A DNA stretch of 64,000 nt from Trichococcus paludicola (lineage in GTDB: Bacteria > Bacillota > Bacilli > Lactobacillales > Aerococcaceae), in contig NZ_QBLC01000003.1 in the NCBI RefSeq assembly GCF_003052295.1, positions 186,001 through 250,000 of the forward strand, read 5' to 3'. Both the position numbers and the translations under genes were made by a program. Under the pieces are notes generated by a model. The model made no database searches. It saw only the letters and a list, made by a program, of their open reading frames with translations, and was not told the origin of the DNA. Position 1 is the first letter of the stretch. Each line of letters begins with the position of its first letter. This document shows positions 1 to 9,114 of the stretch, piece by piece.

Positions 1-1083
1 GTCCACAACAAGCCGCAGGCGGATGCTTATAAGATTGCGCTGTTGAAGGAAGTCGATCTGGTCTGCAAGGGGATGAGCGGAAAAAAACAAGCGACCAGTC
101 TTTACTTCGGCGGAGGGACGCCAGCCATGATGTTGGACGATCTGAAGGACATCATCGCAAAGTTGAAGGAATATTTTATCCTGACGGGCGGCATCGGCGT
201 GGAACTGCACCCTAGCGACATCACCGAAAGGAATCTGCACAAGCTGAGGGAGGCGGGGGTGACCATGTTGAGCATCGGCATCCAATCCTTCCAGGACGAG
301 TGCCTCCGGAAAATCGGAAGGAGAAGCGATGCCTTTGAGGACAAAATCCGTTTGGTGAGAAGTTACGGCTTTGATGTGGTCGACGTGGACCTGATATTCG
401 CTATTCCCGGTCAGACCGACGAGATTTTGGTGAATGATATCCAGACGGCCTTCGCTAATGGAGCGACGCAAGTTTCGACTTATCCATTCATCGACTTCAC
501 TTTCGCCGACAACGCCTACAAGCCGATGAACGAAGAGGTGAAGCGCGAAATGCTGGAACACCTAACGGAATATTGCCACGCAAACGGCATCGAGCGGACA
601 TCAGTCTGGACGTTTGCGCAACAGCAAACCGATAAATATTCTTCCGTCACGCGGGATGCTTTTCTGGGCTTCGGCGTTTCCGCGACTACGTTGCTGAAGG
701 ACATCTTCAAGATCAATACGTTTTCGATTCCCGAATACATCAAGCGGATCGAGGGCGATGCTTTACCTACTTCCTTGACGCTCCATTTCACCAAAAGGCA
801 GCGGGCGGTCTATTATCTGTTCTGGAGCGCCTACGCCATGAGGCTCGATGCGAACAGATTCGAGGAGCTCATCGGCACCCCCCTGAACCGGATGTTCGGA
901 CTGGAACTGTTCTTGGCGACTAAGTTGGGCTATCTCAGGAAGAGTGGGCGCGTCTACGAACTGACCGATAAGGCCGCTTATCTCTATCACGATGTCGAAC
1001 AGGCGTATACGACAGCCTACATCGATAAGATGTGGCATATTTCAAGACTGCAGCCTTTCCCTGAAAAGATCATCCTGAAATAA
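1..1083 (+). CDS. HemW/HemN-like radical SAM protein (5' partial)
   Basis: The reading frame is open from base 1 to the TAA at 1081-1083, so the gene begins upstream of the window; the TTG at 43 is internal. Visible parts match the coproporphyrinogen III oxidase-like (HemN/HemW) radical SAM family. These are the YFGGGTP motif near base 103, the SIGIQSF strand (substrate/SAM pocket) and the IPGQT motif, followed by a C-terminal winged-helix-like tail. The CxxxCxxC iron-sulfur motif would lie in the missing N-terminus, so radical chemistry cannot be confirmed here. HemW is a heme chaperone, while other members are porphyrin-active methyltransferases or reductases. The subfamily is not decided. 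A SOUL heme-binding gene lies 1.5 kb downstream. Confidence 0.8.
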   Translation, partial: VHNKPQADAYKIALLKEVDLVCKGMSGKKQATSLYFGGGTPAMMLDDLKDIIAKLKEYFILTGGIGVELHPSDITERNLHKLREAGVTMLSIGIQSFQDECLRKIGRRSDAFEDKIRLVRSYGFDVVDVDLIFAIPGQTDEILVNDIQTAFANGATQVSTYPFIDFTFADNAYKPMNEEVKREMLEHLTEYCHANGIERTSVWTFAQQQTDKYSSVTRDAFLGFGVSATTLLKDIFKINTFSIPEYIKRIEGDALPTSLTLHFTKRQRAVYYLFWSAYAMRLDANRFEELIGTPLNRMFGLELFLATKLGYLRKSGRVYELTDKAAYLYHDVEQAYTTAYIDKMWHISRLQPFPEKIILK

Positions 1084-1097
1084 TTAAACATTAAATC

Positions 1098-1131
1098 AAA
1101 AAAGGCTGATTCCGCATGGAGTCAGCCTTTT
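1098..1131. terminator. Bidirectional terminator between convergent genes
   Basis: Inverted repeat AAAGGCTGA (1101-1109) / TCAGCCTTT (1122-1130), with A-run before and T-run after. It serves the radical SAM gene (+) and the MFS gene (-). Confidence 0.85.
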
Positions 1132-1156
1132 GGGTATGATCAGAAGCAACGTTGTT

Positions 1157-2392
1157 TCAATTGTCCTCTGTGCGCAGCATCAGCACGCCTCCGATGATGA
1201 AAAGGAGGGAAATGCTGGCGAGCCCGTTGCGTGAATCGCCGGTCAATTGGCTCGTGAGCGCATACAGCGCCGGACCCATAATGGCGGCAAATTTGCCGAG
1301 GATATTGTAGAAACCGAAATATTCATTGGCGTTCTCCTTCGGCACAAGCTTGGCGAAATAGGAACGCGACAGTGCCTGGATACCGCCTTGCGAAGTTGCG
1401 ACCAGCGCAGCGAGGATCCAGAATTCGACAGCAGTGGTCATCCGGAAAGCCAGTAGGCAGGCAAACAGATAAATGACGATGCCCACCAAAATCATCTTTT
1501 TGCTGCCGAAGCGCTTGGCCAGTACTCCGTAGAGGATCGTGAAAGGAAAAGACAGGATCGGAATAACCAGCACGGCAATCATCAGCACATCAGACACAAC
1601 CCCGATACTGTCGCCGAAGACAGCTGCCATGTGGATGATTGTGTTCAGTCCATCGATGTAAAAGAAGTAGGCGATCAGGAACAGGAACATTTTCTTGTGG
1701 CTGCGGATCTGGTGCAGCGTTTTGTTAAGCCGGGCGAAACTGTCATGGATGATATGTTCGCTGGCCGGGACAAAATAGCGCTGTTTCACATTGCGCAGCA
1801 TCGGAATCGTGAAAACGATCCACCAAAATGCCGTGAACAGGAAGGAGACTTTGATGGCGGTCGTCCTGGGAATGCCGATCCTCTCGCCGAACATAATCAG
1901 CAGAATCGAAAGCACGAATGGGATGGTACTGCCACCGATGTAACCCATCGCAAATCCGTAAGTGGATACCCGATCCATCCGTTCCTCTGTCGCGACATCG
2001 ACCAAAAAGGCGTCATAGAAAATGTTAGCACCCGAAAAGCCAATTGTCGTGAGCATATAGAAGGCAAGCAGCAGGCGCCAATCGTCCGTGAAGCTGAGCG
2101 CGGCGGTTGCGATAACACCGATCAGGAAGAAAATTTTGAAAAGCCGCATTTTCCATTTTGGATAATCACCGATTGTACCGAGGATCGGGGCGAATACTGC
2201 TATAGTCAAAGTTGCGGCAGAGGTCGCATAGCCCCAATAAGAATCCGCCAAGTTCGGGGCGATACCTTCCCCGGTCGTGATCGATTTATAAAAAAGTGGC
2301 AAAATGACCGAGGAGACGATGATGGAGTAGGCGGAATTCGCCCAATCGTACATGATCCAACTTTTTTCCTGCAGCGAAAAACTTTTCAACAT
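1157..2392 (-). CDS. MFS transporter, UMF1 (Atg22-like) family
   Basis: 411 residues, predicted polytopic membrane protein with about 12 hydrophobic segments. The N-terminal WIMYDWANSAY stretch is the signature of the UMF1/Atg22-like branch of the major facilitator superfamily. The loop sequence GDYPKWKMRLF occupies the usual MFS motif-A position. Substrate is unknown; eukaryotic Atg22 is a vacuolar amino-acid effluxer, but no substrate can be transferred to bacterial members. The gene is monocistronic, with its own promoter in the divergent region and a terminator shared with the radical SAM gene. Confidence 0.85.
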   Translation of the reverse strand: MLKSFSLQEKSWIMYDWANSAYSIIVSSVILPLFYKSITTGEGIAPNLADSYWGYATSAATLTIAVFAPILGTIGDYPKWKMRLFKIFFLIGVIATAALSFTDDWRLLLAFYMLTTIGFSGANIFYDAFLVDVATEERMDRVSTYGFAMGYIGGSTIPFVLSILLIMFGERIGIPRTTAIKVSFLFTAFWWIVFTIPMLRNVKQRYFVPASEHIIHDSFARLNKTLHQIRSHKKMFLFLIAYFFYIDGLNTIIHMAAVFGDSIGVVSDVLMIAVLVIPILSFPFTILYGVLAKRFGSKKMILVGIVIYLFACLLAFRMTTAVEFWILAALVATSQGGIQALSRSYFAKLVPKENANEYFGFYNILGKFAAIMGPALYALTSQLTGDSRNGLASISLLFIIGGVLMLRTEDN

Positions 2393-2446
2393 GGCTTTCG
2401 CCTCCGATCATAAAAGGTGATAACGCTCTCATTTGTTTATAATTTA

Positions 2447-2475
2447 TTTATATCAGTTGTTGGCTGATAGCACAA
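2447..2475 (-). promoter_or_regulatory. SigA-type promoter of the UMF1 transporter
   Basis: On the minus strand: -35 TTGTGC (2475-2470), 17-bp spacer, -10 TATAAA (2452-2447), about 55 bp before the start codon. Confidence 0.6.
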
Positions 2476-2567
2476 GCCCCAAGCCAGTCAAGCAGCCTAT
2501 CTTTTCGGAAAAAAAGAAAATCATGGTAAAATTCAGCTATAGATAACAGAATGGGGGAAGGGAAATC

Positions 2568-3092
2568 ATGGCCAAATATGAACGCCCGGAATACACAGTA
2601 CTGCTGTCGGAGGATCCGTTCGAATTGAGGGAATACCGGGATTTCTACATCGTGGAATACGACAATGCCGCTGATCCGGATGTGGACAGCGGGTTCGGCA
2701 CCTTGTTCCGCTACATTTCAAAAGACAATCAAGCGGACCGAAAAATCAGCATGACAGTTCCTGTGATACAGGAACTGTCGGACGATCGCACGAAGATGGC
2801 GTTCGTTGTCCCGAAGTCGGAATGGGAAGATATTCCGCAGCCCAACAGCCCTTCGTTGACTGTCAAAAAGTTCGACAGCGGTCTTTTTGCGGTCATCCAG
2901 TACGGCGGCTTTTCGAATGATCGGAAAGAGCGCGACATGCTGGAGAAATTGACGCAGTGGCTTCACGAGAAAAAGTACCAGCCCACTTCGAACTATATGC
3001 TGGCGTCCTTCAACGCACCGTTCGTGCCGCCGATGTTCCGGCATAACGAAATCATGGTGCGGGTCGGAACGGATCAACAGGATTCCGATTAA
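2568..3092 (+). CDS. SOUL-family heme-binding protein
   Basis: 174 residues, cytosolic (no signal peptide or membrane segment). It carries the SOUL/HBP pattern: an early strand with FELREY, the central KISMTVPVIQE segment, and a C-terminal block FNAPFVPPMFRHNEIMVRV typical of the family. SOUL proteins bind porphyrins or heme; the bacterial role is poorly known. A Shine-Dalgarno GGGGAAGGG precedes the ATG. It stands alone between the divergent MFS gene and the barnase gene. Confidence 0.85.
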   Translation: MAKYERPEYTVLLSEDPFELREYRDFYIVEYDNAADPDVDSGFGTLFRYISKDNQADRKISMTVPVIQELSDDRTKMAFVVPKSEWEDIPQPNSPSLTVKKFDSGLFAVIQYGGFSNDRKERDMLEKLTQWLHEKKYQPTSNYMLASFNAPFVPPMFRHNEIMVRVGTDQQDSD

Positions 3093-3161
3093 ATTCTGGA
3101 CAATTCGGCGTTCCTTTTGTATCGTATCAGGGAACACACTTAACATAAAGGGGACTAATGC

Positions 3162-3734
3162 ATGAAAAACTTAAAAAGCGGCTTGAAAGGCTTGTTCGCT
3201 TTATTGGCGATCATTCTGGCCGTATGGGTCAATGGCGTAGATTCGCTTTTAGAGGATCAAACACCCGATTCTTCGATCAGCATCGCCGCCAGCAGCTCGC
3301 AAGCAATTGAAGAAGGTACCCAAGAAGCTATCCCGCAAAATGAGACGCAGGAATCGGCTGAAACGATAACCAGCAGCGGAGTCATGGAAGGGCAATCCTA
3401 TTCAACGAAAGACGAAGTGGCCGCCTACATTCACCAGTTCAACGAGCTGCCGCCCAACTATCTGACGAAGGACGAAGCCGAGGAACTGGGTTGGGATAAC
3501 TCCGAAGGCAACTTATGGGAAGTCACGGATAGAATGTCCATCGGCGGTGATTTCTTCGGCAATCGGGAGGGCCTGCTCCCAAAGAAATCGGGCAGGACCT
3601 ATTACGAGGCCGATATCGATTATGACGGCGGATTCCGCGGGGCGGAGCGCATTGTGTACTCGAATGACGGCTTGATTTTTTACACGGATGATCATTACGA
3701 ATCGTTCGAACAGCTGTACGGGGAAGGGGACTGA
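3162..3734 (+). CDS. Secreted or membrane-anchored barnase-type ribonuclease
   Basis: 190 residues. The N-terminal segment (residues 9-27) is a signal peptide or signal anchor, followed by a Ser/Gln/Glu-rich linker to about residue 78. Residues 79-186 align throughout with barnase (guanyl-preferring microbial RNase, N1/T1/barnase superfamily). Catalytic residues are present: Lys103 (barnase K27), Glu149 (general base E73), Arg159 (R83), Arg163 (R87) and His178 (H102). It should therefore be an active extracellular RNase. The linker is longer than in barnase, so it may stay tethered to the wall or membrane. It is followed directly by the barstar gene, the classical enzyme-inhibitor order. Confidence 0.93.
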   Translation: MKNLKSGLKGLFALLAIILAVWVNGVDSLLEDQTPDSSISIAASSSQAIEEGTQEAIPQNETQESAETITSSGVMEGQSYSTKDEVAAYIHQFNELPPNYLTKDEAEELGWDNSEGNLWEVTDRMSIGGDFFGNREGLLPKKSGRTYYEADIDYDGGFRGAERIVYSNDGLIFYTDDHYESFEQLYGEGD

Positions 3735-3740
3735 TTGAAG

Positions 3741-4019
3741 ATGGAAATCATCCGTTTGGAAGGCGGCGAAATGACCGACCGGAAAGCAACGCATGCGTAT
3801 CTGAAAATGAAATTGCACCTACCCGAATATTATGGTAACAATTTGGATGCCTTATGGGATTGTCTGACGACCGATTTTTCCGGCAAAATGATCATCCTTC
3901 AGAATCCGCAATGGGTGCAAAATCAACTCGGTGATTATGGGGATGCATTGGTCCGCCTATTCAAGGAAGTTGCTGCGGCAAATTCCGCCATACGTTTGGT
4001 CCTTGCCTACCCGCTGTGA
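3741..4019 (+). CDS. Barstar-family ribonuclease inhibitor
   Basis: 92 residues from ATG 3741; a TTG at 3735 is in frame but lies too close to the GGGGAAGGGG Shine-Dalgarno. The PEYYGNNLDALWDCLT block copies barstar helix 2, including the Tyr29, Asp35, Trp38 and Asp39 equivalents that plug the barnase active site. A Glu in LFKEV occupies the Glu76 position. It would neutralise cytoplasmic barnase before export. The start lies 6 bp after the stop of the RNase gene, so the two are translationally linked. Confidence 0.93.
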   Translation: MEIIRLEGGEMTDRKATHAYLKMKLHLPEYYGNNLDALWDCLTTDFSGKMIILQNPQWVQNQLGDYGDALVRLFKEVAAANSAIRLVLAYPL

Positions 4020-4082
4020 AGTTTATGCAAATATATGAATTGGACAATGACTGATTGTCAACCTAAAAATCGAGGTCCACGC

Positions 4083-4117
4083 AAAAAAGACGATTCGTAC
4101 AGAATCGTCTTTTTTGC
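4083..4117 (+). terminator. Terminator after barnase-barstar
   Basis: AAAAAAGACGATTC (4083-4096) pairs with GAATCGTCTTTTTT (4102-4115), ending in a T-run. An 11-bp direct repeat GATTGTCAACC (4053-4063 and 4154-4164) flanks it. Confidence 0.88.
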
Positions 4118-4210
4118 GGTTTTCTCAATTTCTGAACGAAAAATTCTTTCCTTGATTGTCAACCAAGCGTATAGTTGACTGTATGGGGTAGACAAGTCAG
4201 GGGTGGTCAG

Positions 4211-4747
4211 ATGGAAAAAAGAAAAGTCAGAGTCTATATCGCAGCCAGTCTCGATGGTTACATCGCGCATTCGGACGGAAATATCGATTGGCTTGATAGT
4301 GTTGCCAGAGATGACGAAGATTATGGCTATGCTGCTTTTATCGAAACGATCGACACGGTCATCATGGGACGTAAGACCTACGAAAAAGTGCTGTCTTTCG
4401 GCGGGGAATTCCCGCATGCAGGCCGGGACTGTTATGTCCTTTCCCGGACGGAGCGCATCGCTGATGGTCAGGTCCATTTTTACAGCGGATCTCCCGAAAA
4501 ATTGTTGGATCAGATACGACGCAAGCCCGGAAAAGACATCTTTATCGATGGCGGTTCTGAAGCAATCGACCTGTTCCGTAAAAAAGGGATGATTGATAGC
4601 TATACTGTATCCATCATCCCGATTTTGCTGGGAGAAGGCATTCCGTTGTTCAAAGAGAACGAGAAGGAGCTGTCTTTGAAATTGGTTGAAGCAACAACTT
4701 TTGATTCTGGATTGGTGCAGCTCACCTACGAGCCAATCCAAAAATAA
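4211..4747 (+). CDS. DHFR/RibD C-terminal-like reductase
   Basis: 178 residues from ATG 4211, preceded by AGGGGTGG; an in-frame TTG at 4175 has no Shine-Dalgarno. Family marks of the dihydrofolate reductase-like fold (RibD_C) are present: VYIAASLDGYIA at the N-terminus, the cofactor-side motif TVIMGRKTYE, and IDGGSEAI before a PILLGEGIPLF stretch. Such proteins are NADPH-dependent reductases of unsettled substrate (YyaP/YwjB group); true DHFR activity is not implied. It is convergent with the alkD-like gene, with only 12 bp between the stops. Confidence 0.88.
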   Translation: MEKRKVRVYIAASLDGYIAHSDGNIDWLDSVARDDEDYGYAAFIETIDTVIMGRKTYEKVLSFGGEFPHAGRDCYVLSRTERIADGQVHFYSGSPEKLLDQIRRKPGKDIFIDGGSEAIDLFRKKGMIDSYTVSIIPILLGEGIPLFKENEKELSLKLVEATTFDSGLVQLTYEPIQK

Positions 4748-4759
4748 AGGCTACTCGTT

Positions 4760-5416
4760 TCAGACATACTTACTGCCTTCGCGGATGCTGAGATTGGCCA
4801 GATCCTCCTTATGCGCGGAAATGAATGCGCGGACCCAATCGGGATTCGTTTTGCTGAAATCTCGCAGACTCCAACCAATGGCTTTATTGATGAAGAATTC
4901 TTTCTGGTTAAGATTGTTCTGGATGATTTCCGCCAGTAAAGCCGTGTCCGTCTTGGATTTAAAACCGAGTTGATGGTCGATGGCGACGCGACGAAGCCAA
5001 ATGTCGTCCGCCAGGCTCCATTCCTGCAGGGTCGGCTTGCATTCCGGATAACGTTGGACGATCGATCCGACAACTCCATCCAGCCCGTCGACGGTATCCC
5101 ACCAAGATTTTGTCTGGATGTACTTCTTCAGCTTCGGTAAGTCTTCCGGACCCAGGCAATCTTGGATCGCCAGAAGATAGTCGACGCCCGCATACTGGAA
5201 TTCCCGTTCATCCCTTTCGAAGCACTGATCGACGAAATCGAAGTCGACTCTCTTTTCTTTTTTTGCAATTGCAAGAAATTTTTTATATGCTGCTTTCCGC
5301 GGACCCGTCGCGATTCCTAAGAACGGGAATTGATTACGCATATAGGCCGACATCTGGGGAGCGCGTTCTTCATCGCGCAATGCCAGCAAAGATTCAAAAA
5401 TGCCATCATACCACAT
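4760..5416 (-). CDS. AlkD-like DNA alkylation repair protein
   Basis: 218 residues from the ATG at 5416-5414, preceded by GAAAGGCAGG; an upstream in-frame extension to 5500 lacks a better ribosome site. All-helical HEAT-like repeat protein of the AlkC/AlkD superfamily, with the SKSWWDTVDGLD-type region (TKSWWDTVDGLD) and LRRVAIDHQL/INKAIGWSLRDF that line the DNA groove in AlkD. The family excises N3- and N7-alkylpurines without base flipping. The Trp pair and the Asp of WWDTVD match the catalytic site. Confidence 0.88.
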   Translation of the reverse strand: MWYDGIFESLLALRDEERAPQMSAYMRNQFPFLGIATGPRKAAYKKFLAIAKKEKRVDFDFVDQCFERDEREFQYAGVDYLLAIQDCLGPEDLPKLKKYIQTKSWWDTVDGLDGVVGSIVQRYPECKPTLQEWSLADDIWLRRVAIDHQLGFKSKTDTALLAEIIQNNLNQKEFFINKAIGWSLRDFSKTNPDWVRAFISAHKEDLANLSIREGSKYV

Positions 5417-5522
5417 GGTGTTAACCTGCCTTTCATAGGTGGATGCGACTTGTAAGTCACTCGTCATAATCACTTTAGAACAGTTTTTGTAAAAGTGCAA
5501 TCATGATTCGAAGGAGGATACT

Positions 5523-6281
5523 ATGGAAAAAAACAGGAAATCCAGCTGGATCCGTAAACTACTCATCGGATTGGCTGTAGTTGCAGTGATTGTTGCAGGT
5601 GCGTTCTTTTGGTACGTAAATGACTATTATAAAGCGACAGCAAGTGCGGTCGAGGCGCTGCAGTCGGATGGATCGGTCACGATCACCGAAACCGATGACG
5701 CGATCACCTTTGCGCCGAATGGGGAAGATCCAGAGGAAGGCATCATCTTTTATCCGGGGGGAAAAGTGGAGAGCGAAGCCTACGCGCCTTTGCTGCGCAG
5801 CTTGGCTGAAGCGGATTTGTTGGTGGTCGTCGCCAAGATGCCTTTCCATTTGGCGGTCTTTGATGCCAATGCGGCAGAAACGATCATGGAACAGGAAGAG
5901 AGTGTGCAGGATTGGTATCTCGCCGGGCATTCCTTGGGTGGGGTCATGGCTTCCAGTTTTGCGGCTGATCAATCTGATCAGGTAGCAGGCCTGATTTTCC
6001 TGGCGTCCTATCCGTCCAGTGATTTGACCGACGCGCCGTTCCCGGTTCTTTCCATCTACGGTTCGGAGGATGAAGTCCTGAATCGCGAAAGCTACAATGA
6101 AGCGCAAGAAAAGCTGCCGGATGACTATACGGAAATCGTGCTGGATGGCGGTAATCATGGCCAGTTCGGCGATTACGGACTGCAAGCGGAGGATGGGACT
6201 GCAACCATCTCTACCAATCAGCAGCAACAACTGACGGTTGAAGTCATCACATCATTTATCGAAAACAACCGCCAGCCATAA
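5523..6281 (+). CDS. Membrane-anchored alpha/beta hydrolase
   Basis: 252 residues. A single N-terminal membrane segment (about residues 12-32) would place the catalytic domain outside the cell. The alpha/beta hydrolase fold shows the nucleophile elbow GHSLGG (Ser137), an acid in YGSEDEV (Asp183) and a His in GGNHGQFG (His212), a full triad. FYPGGKV near residues 76-82 provides the oxyanion-side loop typical of the abhydrolase_5 group (PF12695-like). Substrate unknown. The gene is divergent from the alkD-like gene and has an AAGGAGG Shine-Dalgarno. Confidence 0.85.
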   Translation: MEKNRKSSWIRKLLIGLAVVAVIVAGAFFWYVNDYYKATASAVEALQSDGSVTITETDDAITFAPNGEDPEEGIIFYPGGKVESEAYAPLLRSLAEADLLVVVAKMPFHLAVFDANAAETIMEQEESVQDWYLAGHSLGGVMASSFAADQSDQVAGLIFLASYPSSDLTDAPFPVLSIYGSEDEVLNRESYNEAQEKLPDDYTEIVLDGGNHGQFGDYGLQAEDGTATISTNQQQQLTVEVITSFIENNRQP

Positions 6282-6339
6282 TGCAGCGGATCAAATAATA
6301 AGCAAAATTTACCTAAGATTTGCATGAAGGGAAGAAAAT

Positions 6340-6951
6340 ATGACAGAAATAACGATGGCGAAAATGAGCCAATTAACGGAAGCCCAAAAAGAGGAAGTCA
6401 GAAAAATTTTCGTCACCAGCTATTACAAGGACATGAAGACGTTGCACCGGGATACCGAGCGCTTGCTGGGCGGATTCCGCAGACTGCTGCAGGAGGACCT
6501 GATCCAGGTTGCGATGGACGGGGATCGCCCGGTCGCGATGGTAGGTTGTTCGACCAACCAACGCCGTGCCATGGAAGTGAACAAGGAAGATTTCTTGGCA
6601 AACTTCGGATTCATCTGGGGGCATGTCGGTTATTTCAGCTTCCATAAAGAATACGGGGAGCCCTTGCCAATCGACGATGAGACGCTTTATTTTGAGTGCG
6701 TGGCAACCAATGAAGCGGATCGGCGCCAAGGTGTTGCCGGTAAGATGCTGCTCAAGTTGATCGAAACGGAACCTTACCGAACTTTCGCCTTGGATGTCGT
6801 TGACAGCAACGGACGGGCTCAAAGTGTTTACGAACGGATCGGCTTCCGCGAAGTGCATCGGAAAAAATCATGGATTGGAAAAATTTTCATGGACTATTCG
6901 GAAAGCATTTGGATGAGCCGCCCGAAGCATTTGCCGAATCCATCGGAATGA
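6340..6951 (+). CDS. GNAT-family N-acetyltransferase
   Basis: 203 residues; ATG 6340 follows GAAGGGA. The acetyl-CoA binding motif A is seen as ECVATNEADRRQGVAGKML (about residues 125-143), followed by the FALDVVDSNGRAQSVYERIGF motif-B region diagnostic of GNAT enzymes. Substrate unknown. The gene lies upstream of the argS T-box leader and is not part of that transcription unit. Confidence 0.88.
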   Translation: MTEITMAKMSQLTEAQKEEVRKIFVTSYYKDMKTLHRDTERLLGGFRRLLQEDLIQVAMDGDRPVAMVGCSTNQRRAMEVNKEDFLANFGFIWGHVGYFSFHKEYGEPLPIDDETLYFECVATNEADRRQGVAGKMLLKLIETEPYRTFALDVVDSNGRAQSVYERIGFREVHRKKSWIGKIFMDYSESIWMSRPKHLPNPSE

Positions 6952-6971
6952 TGGGGAAGTCAAAAATCAAT

Positions 6972-7000
6972 TAGACAAACAGGGCTGGCTTTGATATAGT
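6972..7000 (+). promoter_or_regulatory. Promoter of the argS leader
   Basis: -35 TAGACA (6972-6977), 17-bp spacer, -10 TATAGT (6995-7000). It sits about 25 bp before the first stem of the T-box. Confidence 0.6.
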
Positions 7001-7019
7001 ATTACAGATACTAAACACA

Positions 7020-7316
7020 TTCATTGATGAAGAAAGTACTTCGTGCAATGTTCACAGCGAGCGGGGAAGGTGGAAGCCCGCAACGGAGCGAAGAAGGAAA
7101 CGCACTTCAGAGAAAGTGACTTGAAGACAAACGTGATCCCCCTGTTCATCGGACATCTGGGAAAGAACGTTTGTGAGTAGCGTCATTCGGTTTAGCCCCG
7201 TTAGCGGTTCAAAAGGATAAAATAATCAGAGCCCATCTGTGTTGCTTTATCGAATTAGAGTGGTACCACGGATATTCGTCTCTATTTTGCCAGGGCAGAA
7301 TAGGGGCTTTTTTTAT
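7020..7316 (+). promoter_or_regulatory. T-box leader controlling argS
   Basis: A roughly 300-nt leader with the features of a tRNA-sensing T-box riboswitch. Stem I closes with GATGAA (7026-7031) against TTCATC (7145-7150) and contains an AGTA motif at 7035. Its distal part carries GGGGAAGGTGGAAGCCC (about 7057-7075). The T-box sequence AGAGTGGTACCACGG lies at 7257-7271, with TGGT complementary to an ACCA tRNA end. A terminator (CTCTATTTTGCC/GGCAGAATAGGGG plus T-run, about 7278-7316) overlaps the antiterminator. Uncharged tRNA-Arg should favour read-through. A CGT triplet at 7132-7134 is a candidate specifier, but I could not place the specifier loop with certainty. Confidence 0.92.
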
Positions 7317-7408
7317 CGTTATCGCAGATTTGCGGCACCTAAAGAGAAGACAAGTGATCCATTCATCATATGGATAAGTAGAGGCATATAATAAAGGAGC
7401 AGAAAAAT

Positions 7409-9106
7409 ATGGATTATAAAAAGATTGTTGCTGAAGAGATTCAAAAATTGGTACCGGAGCATTTAAGCTACGATCAAGTGTACCAATTGCTGGAAGTACC
7501 TAAATATACAGAGCACGGGGACGTCGCATTTCCGGCATTCGCACTAGCGAAAGCTTTGCGCAAAGCGCCGCAAGCCATCGCCGTAGATTTGGCGGCACAA
7601 CTGAACCATCCCTACATCGAAAAGGTGGAAGCAGTGGGCCCGTACGTCAATCTGTTCCTTGAAAAAGCAGCGGTAACGAATACGGTCCTGCATGAAATTG
7701 CGGCCGAGAAGCAAGCATTCGGAACAGCCGATATCGGAAAAGGCGGCAATGTGCCGATTGATATGTCCTCGCCGAACATCGCGAAACCGATCTCGATGGG
7801 TCATTTGCGCTCTACGGTCATCGGAAATTCTTTGGCCAACATTATGAAGAAAGTCGGCTTCAATCCAATCAAAATCAACCATTTGGGCGACTGGGGCACG
7901 CAATTCGGTAAGCTGATCGTGGCCTACAAATTGTGGGGCGACGAAGAAAAAGTCAAAGCTGAGCCGATCAATGAATTGTTGACTCTGTATGTCCGTTTCC
8001 ACACGGAAGCAGAATCAGACGATACCATGAATGACGAAGCCCGCGCTTGGTTCAAGAAATTGGAAGATGGCGATGAGGAAGCTTTGCATCTTTGGGAGTG
8101 GTTCCGTTCTGAATCGCTGCAGGAATTCATGAAAATCTACGATATGTTGGGGATCACTTTCGATTCCTTCAACGGCGAAGCTTTCTACAACGATAAAATG
8201 GAAGAAGTCGTTGAACTGCTGGACAAAGCCGGTATCCTGACTCAAGACCGCGGCGCAACCATCGTTGATTTGGAAAAATACAACCTGAATCCTGCTTTGA
8301 TCAAAAAATCGGACGGCGCAACGTTGTACATCACCCGCGACTTGGCTGCGGCGATCTACCGCAAACGCAACTATGATTTTGCGATGTCACTGTATGCAGT
8401 CGGCAATGAACAAAGCAACCACTTCAAACAACTGAAAGCCGTCCTGAAAGAGCTTGGCTACGACTGGGCAGAAAACATGCACCATATCCCGTTCGGCCTG
8501 ATCACGCAAGGCGGCAAGAAACTGTCGACGCGTCAAGGGAAAGTCATCTTGCTTGAGGAAGTCCTGAACGAAGCGACCGAGCTTTCCTTGAAGCAGATCA
8601 ACGAGAAGAATCCGACATTGGAAGACAAAGAAGCAGTCGCCAAAGCAGTCGGCGTCGGCGCTGTCGTTTTCCATGACCTGAAAAATGATCGTCTGAACAA
8701 TTTTGACTTCGATTTAGAGGAAGTCGTGCAATTCGAAGGCGAAACAGGCCCTTATGTCCAATATACAAACGCACGCGGTTTGAGCATCCTGCGCAAAGCG
8801 GCAGTCGAACTGGACACAACCGAAGCAGCCGACCTTGGTCTGGATGATGCTTACGCATGGGAAGTCGTGAAACTGTTGAACAGTTTCCCTGAAATCATCC
8901 AACAAGCTTACGAAAAATTCGAGCCATCCGTGATCGCGAAATACACGATCCACTTGTCCCAAGCATTCAATAAATATTACGGCAACACCAAAGTGCTGGT
9001 GGAAGACGACAAACGCAACGCCCGTTTAGCACTTGTCCAGTCCGTAGCCACAGTCCTGCAAGAAGGCCTAAGACTCCTAGGCGTCCAATCCCCAGAAAAA
9101 ATGTAG
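7409..9106 (+). CDS. argS: Arginine--tRNA ligase
   Basis: 565 residues, the usual length. Class I synthetase that charges tRNA-Arg and needs the tRNA for activation. The HIGH-equivalent SMGHLRST lies near residues 130-137 after SSPNIAKP, and the KMSKS-equivalent region is [10 protein letters not shown] near residue 370. The N-terminal Add-1 domain (tRNA D-loop contact) and the C-terminal DALR anticodon-binding domain ([11 protein letters not shown]) are both present. Expression is governed by the T-box directly upstream. Confidence 0.97.
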   Translation: MDYKKIVAEEIQKLVPEHLSYDQVYQLLEVPKYTEHGDVAFPAFALAKALRKAPQAIAVDLAAQLNHPYIEKVEAVGPYVNLFLEKAAVTNTVLHEIAAEKQAFGTADIGKGGNVPIDMSSPNIAKPISMGHLRSTVIGNSLANIMKKVGFNPIKINHLGDWGTQFGKLIVAYKLWGDEEKVKAEPINELLTLYVRFHTEAESDDTMNDEARAWFKKLEDGDEEALHLWEWFRSESLQEFMKIYDMLGITFDSFNGEAFYNDKMEEVVELLDKAGILTQDRGATIVDLEKYNLNPALIKKSDGATLYITRDLAAAIYRKRNYDFAMSLYAVGNEQSNHFKQLKAVLKELGYDWAENMHHIPFGLITQGGKKLSTRQGKVILLEEVLNEATELSLKQINEKNPTLEDKEAVAKAVGVGAVVFHDLKNDRLNNFDFDLEEVVQFEGETGPYVQYTNARGLSILRKAAVELDTTEAADLGLDDAYAWEVVKLLNSFPEIIQQAYEKFEPSVIAKYTIHLSQAFNKYYGNTKVLVEDDKRNARLALVQSVATVLQEGLRLLGVQSPEKM

Positions 9107-9114
9107 GATACGAT

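Noticed and set aside
1631..2413. 260-codon plus-strand frame opposite the UMF1 transporter
   Set aside because: Highly charged, low-complexity composition typical of antisense to a membrane protein; no ribosome site.
4058..4741. 227-codon minus-strand frame opposite the DHFR-like gene
   Set aside because: It overlaps almost completely a gene with clear family motifs and runs through the terminator at 4083.
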